A stretch of 64,000 nucleotides of DNA from Thiobacillus denitrificans DSM 12475 (GCF_000376425.1 NZ_AQWL01000005.1:218166-282165), one strand, 5' to 3'; positions 17,634 through 28,311 are shown, numbered from the stretch's first letter. Numbers and translations: made by a program. The notes: generated by a model from the sequence alone, not told the origin.

Positions 17634-19670
17634 ATGTCGAACGCATCCCCCCCGCAGCGCCTGCTTCCTGCTTTCGCCCTCGCCCTGACCCTGATCGTGT
17701 TTGCCATGGCGACCCGTCTTGTCCTGATGACGCGGCCGGAAGTGAACATTCCACCGGGCATCGCTTCCTATGTACAGATTTTCGGCTTCGGTCTGCTGTT
17801 CGATCTGGCGGCGGCCGTGTATTTCACGGCACCGGTGGTCCTGCTGCTGGCGCTGATGCCGGACCGCTTCGCGCGCTGGCATGTGATACGCGCAGCCGGC
17901 ATGGTGCTGCTGATCGCGCTGACGTTCGTGTTGCTGCTGACCGCAGTGGCGGAATGGTTCTTCTGGGAAGAATTCGGCGCCCGTTTCAATTTCATCGCCG
18001 TCGATTATCTGCTCTATTCGCATGAGGTCATCGGCAACATCCGCGAGAGCTATCCGGTCGGGAAAGTGCTTGCCGGACTCGCGATCCTGGCGATGTTGTG
18101 GTGGCTGCCCTTCATGCGCCGCATCTATGCCGCAGCCCGCGCGCCCTGGCCCTGGCGTTCCCGTCTGCTCTGGCTCGGCGCCTGGGCGGCCGTCGTGGCG
18201 GGGCTGGCCGCTGGCCTCGATGGCGATCTCAAGAACCGCAGCAGCAGCGATCATGTCAACGAACTGGCCGGCAATGGCATTTATTCCTTCTTCGCCGCCA
18301 ACCGCCGCAACGAGCTGGATTTCGAACGCTTCTATACCGCGCTGCCGCCGCAGCAGGCTTTCTCCATCGTGCACCGCACGCTGGCGCAGGACGGCGGCAC
18401 GTGGCTGGAGAAGCAGCCTGTCGGTGGAGTGGAACGGCTGATCCCGTCGGCCACGGCGCCGCAGCGCCTCAACGTCGTGCTGATCAGCATCGAAAGCATG
18501 GGGGCGGAATTTCTCGGCGCCTATGGCGACCGGCGCGGCCTGACGCCGAACCTGGACCGGCTGGCGCGGGAAGGCCTGTGGTTCTCGAACGTTTACGCCA
18601 CCGGCAACCGCACCGTGCGCGGCCTGGAGGCGCTGGCGCTGGCGCTGCCGCCGACGCCCGGCCAGTCGATCGTGCGGCGCCCAAGGAATGAGGAACTGTT
18701 CTCGCTCGGCAGCGTGCTCGAGGATTTCAACTACGACGTGCGCTTCGCCTACGGCGGCTTCGGCTACTTCGACAACATGAATGCCTTCTTCGACCGTAAC
18801 GACTACCGCACCATCGATCGCACCGACATTCCCACCGAACGCATCGGCTTCGCCAATATCTGGGGCGTGGCGGACGAGTTCCTATTCGACCACGTGCTCG
18901 ACAGCCTCGGCCATATCCATCGTTCGGCACAGCGCGGCGAGGGCTCGCGGCCGTTTTTCGTGCACATCATGACCACCAGCAATCATCGTCCCTACACCTA
19001 CCCGGCGGGCCGTATCGACATCCCCTCCGGCAGCGGGCGCGAGGGCGCGGTGAAGTATGCCGACTACGCCATCGGCCACCTGCTCGCCGAGGCACGCAAG
19101 CAGGACTGGTTCGACGACACCCTATTCATCGTCACCGCAGACCATGGCGCCAATGCGCGCGGCACGGTGAACATCCCGGTGGACAAGTACCGGATTCCGC
19201 TGTTTTTCTATGCGCCCAAGCACCTCAAGCCGCAGCGGGTGGACCGACTCATGTCGCAGATCGACATTGCGCCCACGCTGCTGGGCATGCTCGGGATGCG
19301 CTACTACAGCAAGTTCTTCGGGCGGGATATCCTGCACGCCCCGCCATCGGGCGACCGCGCCTTCGTCGCCAACTACCAGACGCTGGGCTATCTGAAAAAC
19401 GGCCGCCTGGCCGTGTTGCGGCCCCGGCACGAAGCGGAAGTCTTCGCCGTCGATGCGCAGAACCTGCCGCTGGCGCCGCGTGCCGACCCGGCGCTGCAGC
19501 AGGAGGCGACCGCGTTCTACCAGCATGCGGCGTACGTGTTCCGCCATGGCCTGTATCGCGACGAAGAACAGCTTCCGCCGTCACAGCGAACGCCCGGCAT
19601 CCCCGCTTCGACCCAGACCGAGCTACAGGAGCAGACCGGCAGCCACCAAGCGCCCCGCGACGGTTTCTGA
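17634..19670 (+). CDS. LtaS/sulfatase-fold inner-membrane phosphotransferase or hydrolase
   Basis: A 678-residue membrane protein with four to five N-terminal helices (about residues 10-180) and a periplasmic alkaline-phosphatase/sulfatase-fold domain. Family marks are LISIESMGAEFLGAYGDRRGLTPNLDRLAREGLWF with a metal-ligand Glu, the likely nucleophile Thr in YATGNRTVRGLEAL, HIMTTSNHRPYTYP, and TADHGANARG as later metal ligands. It resembles LtaS-like proteins that transfer phosphoglycerol or phosphoethanolamine to envelope glycans; the substrate is unknown. The ATG at 17634 is used because the 60 codons upstream lack conservation-like character. It is divergent from the alpha-2-macroglobulin. 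Confidence 0.86.
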   Translation: MSNASPPQRLLPAFALALTLIVFAMATRLVLMTRPEVNIPPGIASYVQIFGFGLLFDLAAAVYFTAPVVLLLALMPDRFARWHVIRAAGMVLLIALTFVLLLTAVAEWFFWEEFGARFNFIAVDYLLYSHEVIGNIRESYPVGKVLAGLAILAMLWWLPFMRRIYAAARAPWPWRSRLLWLGAWAAVVAGLAAGLDGDLKNRSSSDHVNELAGNGIYSFFAANRRNELDFERFYTALPPQQAFSIVHRTLAQDGGTWLEKQPVGGVERLIPSATAPQRLNVVLISIESMGAEFLGAYGDRRGLTPNLDRLAREGLWFSNVYATGNRTVRGLEALALALPPTPGQSIVRRPRNEELFSLGSVLEDFNYDVRFAYGGFGYFDNMNAFFDRNDYRTIDRTDIPTERIGFANIWGVADEFLFDHVLDSLGHIHRSAQRGEGSRPFFVHIMTTSNHRPYTYPAGRIDIPSGSGREGAVKYADYAIGHLLAEARKQDWFDDTLFIVTADHGANARGTVNIPVDKYRIPLFFYAPKHLKPQRVDRLMSQIDIAPTLLGMLGMRYYSKFFGRDILHAPPSGDRAFVANYQTLGYLKNGRLAVLRPRHEAEVFAVDAQNLPLAPRADPALQQEATAFYQHAAYVFRHGLYRDEEQLPPSQRTPGIPASTQTELQEQTGSHQAPRDGF

Positions 19671-19833
19671 AATCCGTCGGGCAAGGGTGCCGGCTAGGGG
19701 TGGTGAATGACGAACGCAGGTTCGGGGGTGAGGCTGCCGATCCCGCGGTGACGGGTCGGCGTCAAGCCTGTCGGCCGGGGCAGGAGCGACGCCGCGCCTC
19801 CCGTACCGGCCAGGTACGGAAAATGTTGCCGAC

Positions 19834-21054
19834 CTAGTCTTTCGCGCGCGCGCGCCAGGCTGCCACCGCCTGGGTTCGTGCCTGAAAGATCGCGTCCCGG
19901 ATCCGCGCAGGGTCGGCCTGGCGCGCCACCCCGGCGGCATCGATGGTCTGCGCCGCCTGCAGCGCCTGCCGCAGATACTCCGGTGCGGGAAACGCTTTGT
20001 CCTCGTAGCCGGGCCGGCCACGGAAATCGCATTCGCAGGCGCGCAGAAATTCCTCGAAGCGCTCCGGACGGCGGAAGGCATCGACGCGCTCCAGCAGTTC
20101 GACGACCGTGCCGGCACGCAATTCCAGCGCACGCTGGACATTGCCGTGTTCGCGCGCCACCGCGACGGCGAGTTCGCGGCAGTCGGCCGGCACACGGATG
20201 CGCTCGCTCAACGCACGCACCAGGTCTGCGCTTCGGGCTTCATGGCCATGATGCCTGGGCCACTGCTCGGGCGGCGTCGTGCCCTTGCCGAGATCGTGGG
20301 TCAATGCCGCGAAGCGCACCGGCAGACTGAAGCCCTGCCGCGCCGCCCAGTCGACCACCCGCATGACGTGCACGCCGGTATCCACTTCGGGATGATGTTC
20401 GGGCGGCTGCGGCACCCCGAACAGGCGGTCGATTTCGGGGAAGAGTCGGACCAGCGCGCCGCAGTCGCGCAGCACCTGGAACATGCGCGACGGCTGTGCT
20501 TCCATCAGGCCGCGCGCGACTTCCTGCCACACCCGCTCGGGCACCAGCGCATCGACTTCGCCGTTGTCCACCATCTGCCGCATCAACACGTTGGTTTCCG
20601 GCGCTACGGCAAAGTCGGTGAAACGGGCGGCGAAGCGCGCCACCCGCAGGATGCGCACCGGATCTTCGGCAAACGTCCCGCTCACATGGCGAAAGACGCG
20701 CGCGGCCAGATCGTCCTGCCCGCCATAGGGATCGACCAGCGTGCCGGCCGCGTCCTCGGCCATCGCGTTGATGGTGAGGTCGCGGCGGCGCAGATCCTCT
20801 TCCAGGGTGACATCCGGTGCGGCGTACACCTTGAATCCCTTGTAGCCACGCCCGGATTTGCGCTCGGTGCGCGCCAGGGCGTATTCCTCGTGCGTTTGCG
20901 GATGCAGGAAGACGGGGAAATCCTTGCCGACCGGCTGGTAGCCCAGCGCGATCATGTCGTCGGGCGTGGCGCCGACGACGACGTAGTCACGGTCGGCCAG
21001 CGGCAGGCCCAGCAACCGGTCACGCACTGCGCCGCCGACGATGTAGGCTTTCAT
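19834..21054 (-). CDS. cca: CCA-adding tRNA nucleotidyltransferase (with HD domain)
   Basis: A 406-residue enzyme that builds or repairs the 3'-CCA end of tRNA. The nucleotidyltransferase head shows [13 protein letters not shown] and the catalytic acidic pair in DRDYVVVG, followed by [12 protein letters not shown] and DPYGGQDDL (flexible loop and NTP site). The C-terminal HD phosphohydrolase domain is present: [12 protein letters not shown] and HHGHE. This is the gammaproteobacterial/betaproteobacterial bifunctional arrangement and the normal length. It lies 15 bases downstream of the NDUFA9-like gene, so the two probably share a transcript. Confidence 0.94.
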   Translation of the reverse strand: MKAYIVGGAVRDRLLGLPLADRDYVVVGATPDDMIALGYQPVGKDFPVFLHPQTHEEYALARTERKSGRGYKGFKVYAAPDVTLEEDLRRRDLTINAMAEDAAGTLVDPYGGQDDLAARVFRHVSGTFAEDPVRILRVARFAARFTDFAVAPETNVLMRQMVDNGEVDALVPERVWQEVARGLMEAQPSRMFQVLRDCGALVRLFPEIDRLFGVPQPPEHHPEVDTGVHVMRVVDWAARQGFSLPVRFAALTHDLGKGTTPPEQWPRHHGHEARSADLVRALSERIRVPADCRELAVAVAREHGNVQRALELRAGTVVELLERVDAFRRPERFEEFLRACECDFRGRPGYEDKAFPAPEYLRQALQAAQTIDAAGVARQADPARIRDAIFQARTQAVAAWRARAKD

Positions 21055-21069
21055 GGCGGCGCGTCGGGC

Positions 21070-22107
21070 CTAGCGGCGGGCGTTTTCGCGGTACCCATCG
21101 TAGCGCGCGCGCGGCGTGTCGGCCCGCAGGTATTCGGGGGCAATGGCTTCGAGCGCCGCCGGTGGGAACGCGAAGACGGATGGCCAGCCGCCGCTGCAGA
21201 CGTTGTCCGTGGTCATGGCGTAGTAATTGTCGCGCGTCATCAGCTTTTTGCCGGGTTTGAATTCGAGTGCCCAGGCCTGGAAATACGACGCCCATTTACC
21301 CAGTGGAATGATGCTGCGCCGTTTGCCGATCACTTCGCCGACATAATTCACCAGCTCCTGCAGGGTGTAGACCCTGGGGCCGCACAAATCGTAGGTCTGG
21401 CCGTAGGTCGCCGGATTGTCGAGGCTGTCGGCATAGGCGCGCGCGACGTCCTCGACATGGACCGGGGCGAAGCGTGCCTCCGCGTTGGCGAGTGGCAGCA
21501 GCGGAAATGCCTTCAACAGCCCGGCAAACATCGACAGGAAGGAATCGCCGCGGCCGAAGATCACCGATGGCCGGAAAATCGTGACGTCGAGGCCGTGGCC
21601 GTGGATGAACTTGGGGCCGTTCAAATACCAGTTTTCGTGTTCAACATGGTGTCGCCCGGCCTCGCGCACCAGCGCTTCGGCAATGCCCTTGGAACGCTGG
21701 TAGGCCGAGCGCGAGTTCGGGTTGGCGCCGAGCGCGCTCATGTGCAGCAGGCGGCGCACGCCCGATGCGCCGCAGGCGTGGATGACCTTGCGCGGCAGCT
21801 CGATGTGGACGCGCTGGAAATCGCCGCGGCGCGCGCTCGGCAGATCGACGCGGCCAACCTTGTTTTCGTGCAGGATGCCGACCAGGTTGATGACGGCATC
21901 CATGCCGCGGAAGTGGCGGATGAGCTCCTGCTGATCGTGCACGTCGGCTTCGACCACCTCCACCGTCGGCAGCAGAATCAGATCCTTGGCCATTTCGCGG
22001 CGACGACTCAGCACGCGCACCGTCAGGCCGCGCGCGGCGAGCTGACTGACGAGATGGGTGCCGACAAAGCCGGACCCGCCGAGGATGCAGATGCGTTCAA
22101 TCTTCAT
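21070..22107 (-). CDS. NDUFA9-like NAD(P)-binding atypical short-chain dehydrogenase
   Basis: A 345-residue Rossmann-fold protein. The dinucleotide loop ICILGGSGFVGTHLVSQL is at the N-terminus, followed by DVHDQQEL, AVINLVGILHE, and SAYQRSK near the family's YxxxK position. The overall pattern fits the complex I NDUFA9 subfamily of atypical epimerase/reductase proteins common in betaproteobacteria, which are thought to be stabilising or assembly factors rather than true epimerases. It has no signal or membrane helix. It lies between slt and cca in the same direction, 37 bases after slt. Confidence 0.86.
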   Translation of the reverse strand: MKIERICILGGSGFVGTHLVSQLAARGLTVRVLSRRREMAKDLILLPTVEVVEADVHDQQELIRHFRGMDAVINLVGILHENKVGRVDLPSARRGDFQRVHIELPRKVIHACGASGVRRLLHMSALGANPNSRSAYQRSKGIAEALVREAGRHHVEHENWYLNGPKFIHGHGLDVTIFRPSVIFGRGDSFLSMFAGLLKAFPLLPLANAEARFAPVHVEDVARAYADSLDNPATYGQTYDLCGPRVYTLQELVNYVGEVIGKRRSIIPLGKWASYFQAWALEFKPGKKLMTRDNYYAMTTDNVCSGGWPSVFAFPPAALEAIAPEYLRADTPRARYDGYRENARR

Positions 22108-22144
22108 GATGAGAACCGTTTCAGTATATAAGTCGACGCTGATT

Positions 22145-24103
22145 CTAATCGCCCGTCTGTTCGACTTCCAGCAGGGCGTCCGGATCGGCGGCGGTCACCG
22201 GGATCTTGCGCGGCGGCACCGTGCCCAGCCGTTCTTTCAGCAGCACCGAAGGCTGGCCGAAACGTTCCGCATAATAGATGGCGTTGCTCATCACTTTTTT
22301 GACGTAATCGCGGGTTTCGGCAAACGGGATGGATTCGATATAGACCGCAGCTTCCATCGGCCGGGAGTCGCGCCAGCGCTGCGCGCGGCTCGGGCCGGCA
22401 TTGTAGGCCGCGGTGGCGAGCACTGGCGAACCGTCCAGGCTGGTTTGCACGTGCTTCAGGTAGTACGCGCCGAACTGAATGTTTTTCGCCGGGTTCTGCA
22501 TCTCGTCCGGATGAAAGCGCCTGATCCCGAGACGCTGAGCAATCCAGCGCGCCGTGGCCGGCATGATCTGCATCAGGCCGGCAGCACCGACGCTGGAGCG
22601 TGCGACGTTGACGAAGCGGCTTTCCTGCCGCATCAGGCCGAATACCCAGGCTTCGTCGATCTGGTTCTCGCGCGCGGCCTGCTGTGCCAGTTCACGGTAA
22701 GGCGCGAGAAAACGTAGTTCGAAATCGTGCAGTTCGCGGGTGCGCTCGGCTGTGTTGATCGCCTGGTCGTACCACTCCATGCGGCGCGCCAGCTCGGCCG
22801 CCGCCAGCAACTGCGCGTCGGAAAATTCGCGGATCGACCAGTTCCATTCCTGGCTGGCATCGCTGCGCAGACCCAGTTCCTTCAGGGCCAGCGCACGCGC
22901 GATGCCAGGCTGACGGCCAACCGTGGCAACGTCATCCCCGCTCGTCTTGACATTGTTGACGACCCGCGCCTGCATCACCGGCCCGAGCTCTTCCTGCGCC
23001 AGTTGGCCGTAGTAGTGAAATTCGCGCGACAACTCCAGGAAAACCGGGGTTGCCGCCGCGCGCTGACCGCTGGCCTGCAAGGCGCGCGCGTACCAGTAGC
23101 GCCAGATGGGCTGCGTACGGGTGGCCTCGCCCATGCTGTCGATCGCGCGCAGCACGGCCTGCCAGTCTGCCGCGCGCAATGCGGCACGTGCCCACCATTC
23201 GCGCTGGAAATCGTTGACCGCCATGGCGCCCGCCTGCTGAAACCAGGGCAGCGCGCTTGTCTCGTGGCGACGCGCAGCCCAGGTGGCGAGGCGTGCCCAG
23301 GCGGTGCGCTGTGCCTCCTCGCCAAGGCGCGGCGCCAGCTTGCGCAACGCCTGTTCCGCCTGCCCGGTACTGCGTTTGGCCACCTGGTCGAGCGCGTAAA
23401 GCGCGATTTCGCGGTCACCCCGCCGGCTGAAATCGAGCTTGCCGGCATCGAGCAAACGCGCGGGGTCGCGGCTGGCCAGGTCGAACAGCGCGACAGCCGG
23501 ACGCCGGGCTTCGGGCAAGGCGTCGGCCACAACCCGGGCGACGCTCGGGTTGCCGGCTTCCAGCGCCAGCCGCAGGCGGCGCCAGACGTCTTCCTCGCGG
23601 ATCAGTCCGGCCTCGATCAGTTGCTCGAACAAGGGCGTGCACACCGACGGCATGTCGCGTCCGGTGAACCACAGGGTCACCGCCTCGCGCGGGTGACTGC
23701 GATTACCCTGCACGCCTTCGGCACGGTAGGCATAACACTGATGCGCGATGTCGGGCTTGACGAGACGCGGGTATTCGGCGAGATACAGCGGCCACGCCGC
23801 GCGCGCGCCAAGCGATTTCAGCCAGTCGGCACGCAGTGCTTCGGCCATGCGGCTGCCCGGATAGCGCGCCAGGAAATCGGCGATGCGCGCATCGTCGGCA
23901 CGGCTCGTCAGCATCAGGCGCCAGTATTCGACATAAGGCGCCAGTACATGATCGGCCGGCACGTCGCGCGCGGCCTGCTCCAGATTCGCCAGCTTGCGCG
24001 CGGCAAATGCCTGCTGCGCCTTCAGCACGGCGGCGTCGCCCGGCGCGGCCCAGGCGGACACCGCGGACAACGCCAGCAGCAGAAAAACCCCGTTCCGAAT
24101 CAT
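22145..24103 (-). CDS. slt: Soluble lytic murein transglycosylase (Slt70-like)
   Basis: A 652-residue periplasmic enzyme that cleaves the glycan strand of peptidoglycan with 1,6-anhydro product formation. The signal peptide is IRNGVFLLLALSAVSAWAA. A long superhelical ring of alpha hairpins follows, as in E. coli Slt70. The C-terminal lysozyme-like domain has the catalytic Glu in LMRQESRFVNVARSSVGAAG and the motifs LMQIMPATARWIA and ATAAYNAGPSRAQRW. Length and domain order are normal. It begins a minus-strand run with the NDUFA9-like gene and cca. Confidence 0.93.
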   Translation of the reverse strand: MIRNGVFLLLALSAVSAWAAPGDAAVLKAQQAFAARKLANLEQAARDVPADHVLAPYVEYWRLMLTSRADDARIADFLARYPGSRMAEALRADWLKSLGARAAWPLYLAEYPRLVKPDIAHQCYAYRAEGVQGNRSHPREAVTLWFTGRDMPSVCTPLFEQLIEAGLIREEDVWRRLRLALEAGNPSVARVVADALPEARRPAVALFDLASRDPARLLDAGKLDFSRRGDREIALYALDQVAKRSTGQAEQALRKLAPRLGEEAQRTAWARLATWAARRHETSALPWFQQAGAMAVNDFQREWWARAALRAADWQAVLRAIDSMGEATRTQPIWRYWYARALQASGQRAAATPVFLELSREFHYYGQLAQEELGPVMQARVVNNVKTSGDDVATVGRQPGIARALALKELGLRSDASQEWNWSIREFSDAQLLAAAELARRMEWYDQAINTAERTRELHDFELRFLAPYRELAQQAARENQIDEAWVFGLMRQESRFVNVARSSVGAAGLMQIMPATARWIAQRLGIRRFHPDEMQNPAKNIQFGAYYLKHVQTSLDGSPVLATAAYNAGPSRAQRWRDSRPMEAAVYIESIPFAETRDYVKKVMSNAIYYAERFGQPSVLLKERLGTVPPRKIPVTAADPDALLEVEQTGD

Positions 24104-24240
24104 GCTGCGAGGGTAACATGCAGCCGCCGCGCATCGCCTGGGATGAATTCACCATGGAGCGGCCCGGCGCGCTGCATTACCCCCGACGCTGAGTGCGCGC
24201 TATAGTGAAGGCCTCGTATCCACTTCCCAAGGAAACCACC

Positions 24241-24429
24241 ATGACAGCCAACGTCGGCAATATCGACCGCATCATCCGCATTCTTGTTGGCATCGCCCTC
24301 ATCGCCTGGGCGCTCATGGGCGGCCCGGTATGGGCCTGGATTGGCGTGCTGCCGCTGGCGACCGGACTCTTCAGGTTCTGTCCGGCCTACCGCCTGCTCG
24401 GCATCAACAGCTGCGGCCTGAAGAAATAA
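24241..24429 (+). CDS. DUF2892 (YgaP-type) small membrane protein
   Basis: A 62-residue inner-membrane protein of the DUF2892 family: NVGNIDRIIRILVGIALIAWAL forms the first helix, VWAWIGVLPLATGLFRFCPAYRLLG the second. The same fold occurs as the membrane tail of YgaP sulfurtransferases. The Cys in FRFCPAY and the one in INSCG are family-typical. The start at 24241 follows CAAGGAAACC. It stands alone between slt and ilvA, unlike the second DUF2892 protein of this window, which lies in the rhodanese cluster near 60 kb. Confidence 0.85.
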   Translation: MTANVGNIDRIIRILVGIALIAWALMGGPVWAWIGVLPLATGLFRFCPAYRLLGINSCGLKK

Positions 24430-24432
24430 GCT

Positions 24433-25950
24433 TCAGGCAAGAAACAGTTTGTAGGCCGGGTTGCGGGACTCGTCCCAGTAGCGGTAACCCAGCCTGTCCA
24501 GAAACTTCTGGAAGCCGGGTTTTTCCTTTTCCGGAACCTGGATACCGACCAGTACGCGGCCGTAGTCGGCACCGTGGTTGCGGTAATGGAACAGGCTGAT
24601 GTTCCAGCCGCGGCTCATGCTCTGCAGAAACTGCATCAGCGCGCCGGGGCGCTCGGGGAATTCGAAGCGGTACAGCACTTCGTTGACGGCCTCGGGGGCA
24701 CGCCCGCCGACCAGGTGGCGGATGTGCAGCTTGGCCATTTCATTGTCGGTCAGGTCGATCGCCTCCAGTCCATGACGCTGCAGCAGTTCGACCACGCGCG
24801 CGCCCTCGCCCGCCCCCGGCACCGACAGCCCGACGAATACGCGCGCCGTCCTGGGGTCGGAATAACGATAGTTGAATTCGGTGATGTTGCGCGCGCCCAG
24901 CAGGCCGCAAAACGTCTTGAAGCTGCCCGGCGTTTCGGGGATGGTGACCGCCAGCACCGCCTCGCGTTTTTCGCCCAATTCGGCGCGCTCGGCGATATGG
25001 CGCAGGCGATCGAAGTTCATGTTGGCGCCGGAGGCCACCGCGACCAGCGTTTTGCCCTTGAGCTTATCGCCCGCAATCGCGGCTTTCAGCCCGGCAACAG
25101 ACAGGGCGCCGGCCGGTTCCAGAATCGAGCGGGTGTCTTCGAAGACGTCCTTGATCGCAGCACAGATGGCGTCGTTGTTGACACGGATGATTTCGTCGAC
25201 ATACAGCTGCGACAGCCGGAAGGTTTCCTTGCCGACCCTCTTTACCGCCACGCCGTCGGCAAAAATACCCACGCGCGGCAGCGTGATGCGCTTGCCCTTG
25301 CACAGCGAGCGCGCCATCGCGTCGGCGTCTTCAGGTTCGACGCCGACGATCCTGATTTCCGGCCGCAGCCGCTTGATGTACGCTGCCATGCCGGCAATCA
25401 GGCCACCGCCGCCGACCGGAATGTAGACCGAATGGATCGGGCCGGGATGCTGGCGCAGCAGTTCCATCGCCACCGTGCCCTGCCCGGCGATCACATCCGG
25501 ATCGTCGTAGGGATGGACAAAGGTGGCCTTGGCCTCCTTGGCAAGGAGGATGGCGTGATCGCAGGCCTCGTCATAATTGTCGCCGTGCAGAATCACCTGC
25601 GCGCCGCGCGCCGCCACCGCATCGACCTTGATCTTGGGCGTGGTCGCCGGCATCACGATGGTCGCCGTCACGCCAAGCTTTTGCGCCGCCAACGCCACCC
25701 CCTGCGCGTGGTTGCCGGCCGATGCCGCCACCACGCCGAGCACCAGCTGGGCCTGCGTAAGCTTCGCCATCTTGTTGTAGGCGCCGCGACACTTGAAAGA
25801 GAACACCGGCTGCAGGTCTTCCCGCTTCAACAGGATCTGGTTGTTGAGGCGGTGCGACAGGTTGTGGGCCACCTCGAGCGGCGACTCCACCGACACGTCG
25901 TAGACGCGCGAGGTCAGGATGCGTTCGAGGTAATCGACGGGTTGGCTCAT
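24433..25950 (-). CDS. ilvA: Threonine ammonia-lyase, biosynthetic
   Basis: A 505-residue pyridoxal-phosphate enzyme converting threonine to 2-oxobutanoate for isoleucine synthesis. The PLP-binding Lys is Lys53 in [11 protein letters not shown]; the glycine loop for the cofactor phosphate is in [10 protein letters not shown]. Two C-terminal ACT-like regulatory domains follow (roughly residues 330-500; [17 protein letters not shown] and [16 protein letters not shown]), which mark the feedback-inhibited biosynthetic form. It is divergent from rpiA and converges on the DUF2892 gene, ending three bases from it. Confidence 0.95.
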   Translation of the reverse strand: MSQPVDYLERILTSRVYDVSVESPLEVAHNLSHRLNNQILLKREDLQPVFSFKCRGAYNKMAKLTQAQLVLGVVAASAGNHAQGVALAAQKLGVTATIVMPATTPKIKVDAVAARGAQVILHGDNYDEACDHAILLAKEAKATFVHPYDDPDVIAGQGTVAMELLRQHPGPIHSVYIPVGGGGLIAGMAAYIKRLRPEIRIVGVEPEDADAMARSLCKGKRITLPRVGIFADGVAVKRVGKETFRLSQLYVDEIIRVNNDAICAAIKDVFEDTRSILEPAGALSVAGLKAAIAGDKLKGKTLVAVASGANMNFDRLRHIAERAELGEKREAVLAVTIPETPGSFKTFCGLLGARNITEFNYRYSDPRTARVFVGLSVPGAGEGARVVELLQRHGLEAIDLTDNEMAKLHIRHLVGGRAPEAVNEVLYRFEFPERPGALMQFLQSMSRGWNISLFHYRNHGADYGRVLVGIQVPEKEKPGFQKFLDRLGYRYWDESRNPAYKLFLA

Positions 25951-26026
25951 GGCGGCGGGTGCGAGGTTTGAAAAAATGGGGGGATGCCGCTATCTTAGCG
26001 GGCTGCGACCAAATGACGAAAACATC

Positions 26027-26683
26027 ATGACACAAGACGAAATGAAGCAAGCCGTGGCGCGTGCCGCGGTGGAGTATGCCCGCGGCGGCATCATCGGGGT
26101 GGGGACCGGATCGACCGCCAACTATTTCATCGACGCGCTGGCCAGCGTCAAGGGCCGCATCGACGGCGCGGTGGCCAGTTCGGAAGCGACGGCCGCACGC
26201 CTGAAAAGCCACGGCATCCAGGTGCTCGACCTCAACAGCGTCGGTGAACTCGAAATCTACGTCGACGGCGCCGACGAAATCACCGAGCATTTCGCCATGA
26301 TCAAGGGCGGCGGCGGCGCGCTGACGCGCGAAAAAATCGTCGCCGCCTGCAGCAAGCAGTTCATCTGCATCGCCGACGAAAGCAAGCTGGTCGGGGTGCT
26401 CGGCAAGTTCCCGCTGCCGGTCGAAGTGATCCCGATGGCGCGCTCGTATGTGGCACGCGAGCTGGTGAAACTCGGCGGCCAGCCACGCCTGCGCGAAGGC
26501 TTCACGACCGACAACGGCAACCTCATTCTCGACGTGCACGGCATGTCGATCGTCGATCCGGTATCGCTGGAAGCGGCACTCAACCACATCGTCGGCGTGG
26601 TCACCAACGGCCTGTTTGCGCGGCGCGGCGCGGACGTACTGCTGTTGGGAACGGAATCCGGCGTCAAGACTTACAAGAAATGA
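26027..26683 (+). CDS. rpiA: Ribose-5-phosphate isomerase A
   Basis: A 218-residue isomerase interconverting ribose 5-phosphate and ribulose 5-phosphate. Motifs include [58 protein letters not shown] with catalytic acidic residues and Lys, and [18 protein letters not shown]-like sequence near the end. The length is exactly as expected. The ATG at 26027 is used; upstream in-frame codons overlap the ilvA promoter area. It shares pentose metabolism with the transketolase 24 kb away but is not linked to it. Its stop lies 18 bases from that of the convergent yacG. Confidence 0.95.
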   Translation: MTQDEMKQAVARAAVEYARGGIIGVGTGSTANYFIDALASVKGRIDGAVASSEATAARLKSHGIQVLDLNSVGELEIYVDGADEITEHFAMIKGGGGALTREKIVAACSKQFICIADESKLVGVLGKFPLPVEVIPMARSYVARELVKLGGQPRLREGFTTDNGNLILDVHGMSIVDPVSLEAALNHIVGVVTNGLFARRGADVLLLGTESGVKTYKK

Positions 26684-26701
26684 TCGCAACGGGAGGATCC
26701 G

Positions 26702-26899
26702 TTACTGTGTTGGCGACGTCCCTTCCTCCGGTTCCTGCTCCTCGGCGGGCACCCGGTATTTTTCGGTTGCCCACTGCCCCAGGTCGATCAGCTTGCAGCG
26801 TTCGCTGCAGAATGGTTTCCAGCGACTCGCCGCCGTCCAGCTGACGGCGACGCCGCAGGTCGGACAGGTCACGACCGGTGTCTTGGAAGGCTGCTTCAC
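26702..26899 (-). CDS. yacG: YacG, zinc-binding DNA gyrase inhibitor
   Basis: A 65-residue protein of the YacG family, which in E. coli binds gyrase and blocks its DNA interaction. The zinc site is formed by CPTCG and CSERCK, with the conserved W-x-x-ER-like [13 protein letters not shown] following. The start is GTG 26899, overlapping the zapD stop (GTGA), so it is translationally coupled as the last gene of the pilB-pilC-pilD-coaE-zapD-yacG run. The acidic tail EEQEPEEG is typical of the family. Confidence 0.92.
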   Translation of the reverse strand: MKQPSKTPVVTCPTCGVAVSWTAASRWKPFCSERCKLIDLGQWATEKYRVPAEEQEPEEGTSPTQ

Positions 26900-27651
26900 A
26901 GGGTGCAGAAAGTCAGGTCGAAGTCGATCGGCTGATCGGTGCAGGTGCGCATCTGCCCGGCCCCGGCATGCACGAAGCGGATGTTGAGCATGTATTTGTT
27001 GGCCGAAATCTCGGGTACGCACGGCAGGGTGTCGATCAGGGTGACACGGATCAGCTGCGGGTTGCGCGATTCCAGCATGCGCTGATAATGTCCGTGCTCG
27101 ACGTGCTGCAGCTCGGGCTGACCGCTGTCGCGCAGCAAACCAAGCACGATGTCGACCGCCGCGCGAATGGACGAGAACGGCGCCAGCCAGCGTTGCAAAT
27201 GACCTGCCCGCTCCGCGGCCGGCTGGTGCAGCCAGTGATGGTAGGACGGCAGATCGAATTCGCACATCCCGCCCGGGATGGCCGCACGCTGCTTGACGGT
27301 CATCAGCCAGTCGTCTTCGCGCAAATGCTGGCCCACCTTGCCAGGCAATTGATACATGCCATGGTGGGTGGCCTCGATCGCCGCCAGCACGGTTTCCAGA
27401 GTGCGGCCCTGGACGCGGGGATTGCCGCGCAGCGCGGTCAGCACGGCTTTTTGCCGGTCCAGCTCCTGCAACAGGTCGGACTTGAGGTCGGCGCGCGCCG
27501 CCACTTCCGCCATTTCAAACAGCGTCAGCAGGGCCGCATGATGCGCGTGCCGGTCGGACGATGCGGCATAGGCATCGAAGCGGTCGAACAAATCTTCCAG
27601 CCGCAGCAGGGTGCGGATGCGTTCGCTCAGGGGATATTCGTAATGGATCAC
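26896..27651 (-). CDS. zapD: Cell division protein ZapD
   Basis: A 251-residue FtsZ-binding protein that bundles FtsZ filaments at the Z ring. Family marks are the N-terminal [40 protein letters not shown] and the C-terminal beta region [11 protein letters not shown] with DFDLTFC. It is located between coaE and yacG, the order conserved across Beta- and Gammaproteobacteria, and it overlaps yacG by four bases. Confidence 0.94.
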   Translation of the reverse strand: MIHYEYPLSERIRTLLRLEDLFDRFDAYAASSDRHAHHAALLTLFEMAEVAARADLKSDLLQELDRQKAVLTALRGNPRVQGRTLETVLAAIEATHHGMYQLPGKVGQHLREDDWLMTVKQRAAIPGGMCEFDLPSYHHWLHQPAAERAGHLQRWLAPFSSIRAAVDIVLGLLRDSGQPELQHVEHGHYQRMLESRNPQLIRVTLIDTLPCVPEISANKYMLNIRFVHAGAGQMRTCTDQPIDFDLTFCTL

Positions 27652-27702
27652 GCCGCACGCGTTGGTTTCAATCGGCCGATTGTCGCCGATCCGGACGGAA
27701 AA

Positions 27703-28311
27703 TCAAGGCGACGGCACACTTGCGAGCGTTTGATAACGCCGGTGCAGCGCCGCCACCGGGCTGCGCAATGCCTCGGGCGAGGCCGTGTTGACGATCACAT
27801 CGTCCGCCGCCGCCAGGCGCTGGACGCGCCCTGCCTGCGCCGCGAGCATGGCCACCACCTCGTCACGGGCGAGCCCGCTGCGCGCCATCACCCGTGCAAT
27901 CTGCAGTTCTTCGGGACAATCGACCACCAGCACGCGGTTCAGCAGGTCGCGGTAACCGTCGGTTTCCACCAGCAGGGGGATCACGATCAGGACGTAGGAG
28001 GCGGTGAGTGCCGCACGCGCCTGCTCCACCGCCCGCCGAATGCGCGGGTGCAGAATGGCTTCGAGCCGGCGCCGCTCGCCGGTGTCGGCGAAGACGCGTC
28101 GACGCAGGGCAGCGCGATCCAGGGTGCCGTCCGCCCGCATCACCGTTTCGCCGAAAACCGCACGGATCGCCTCCAGTGCCGCGCCGCCAGGCGCGGTCAG
28201 ATCGCGTGCAATGACGTCCGTATCGATCACCGGCACGCCATGAGCGGCGAAGCAATCGGCAACGGTCGATTTTCCCGAACCGATGCCGCCGGTGAGGCCA
28301 ACCGTGAACAT
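27703..28311 (-). CDS. coaE: Dephospho-CoA kinase
   Basis: A 202-residue kinase catalysing the last step of coenzyme A synthesis, phosphorylation of the ribose 3'-OH of dephospho-CoA. The P-loop is GLTGGIGSGKSTVAD at the N-terminus; DTDVIARDLTAPGG, ILHPRIRR and IPLLVETDGY follow as in the family. Its ATG overlaps the pilD stop (TGATG), indicating coupled translation in the type IV pilus run. Confidence 0.95.
   Translation of the reverse strand: MFTVGLTGGIGSGKSTVADCFAAHGVPVIDTDVIARDLTAPGGAALEAIRAVFGETVMRADGTLDRAALRRRVFADTGERRRLEAILHPRIRRAVEQARAALTASYVLIVIPLLVETDGYRDLLNRVLVVDCPEELQIARVMARSGLARDEVVAMLAAQAGRVQRLAAADDVIVNTASPEALRSPVAALHRRYQTLASVPSP

Noticed and set aside
19671-19833. CCGTACC...GGTACGG hairpin between the sulfatase-fold gene and cca.
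   Set aside because: The T run is on the wrong side for a terminator of either gene, and I found no second copy in the window to call it a repeat family.
20146-22131. A 661-codon plus-strand open frame antisense to cca and the NDUFA9-like gene.
   Set aside because: It is a codon-bias shadow; both minus-strand proteins have intact catalytic or cofactor motifs.
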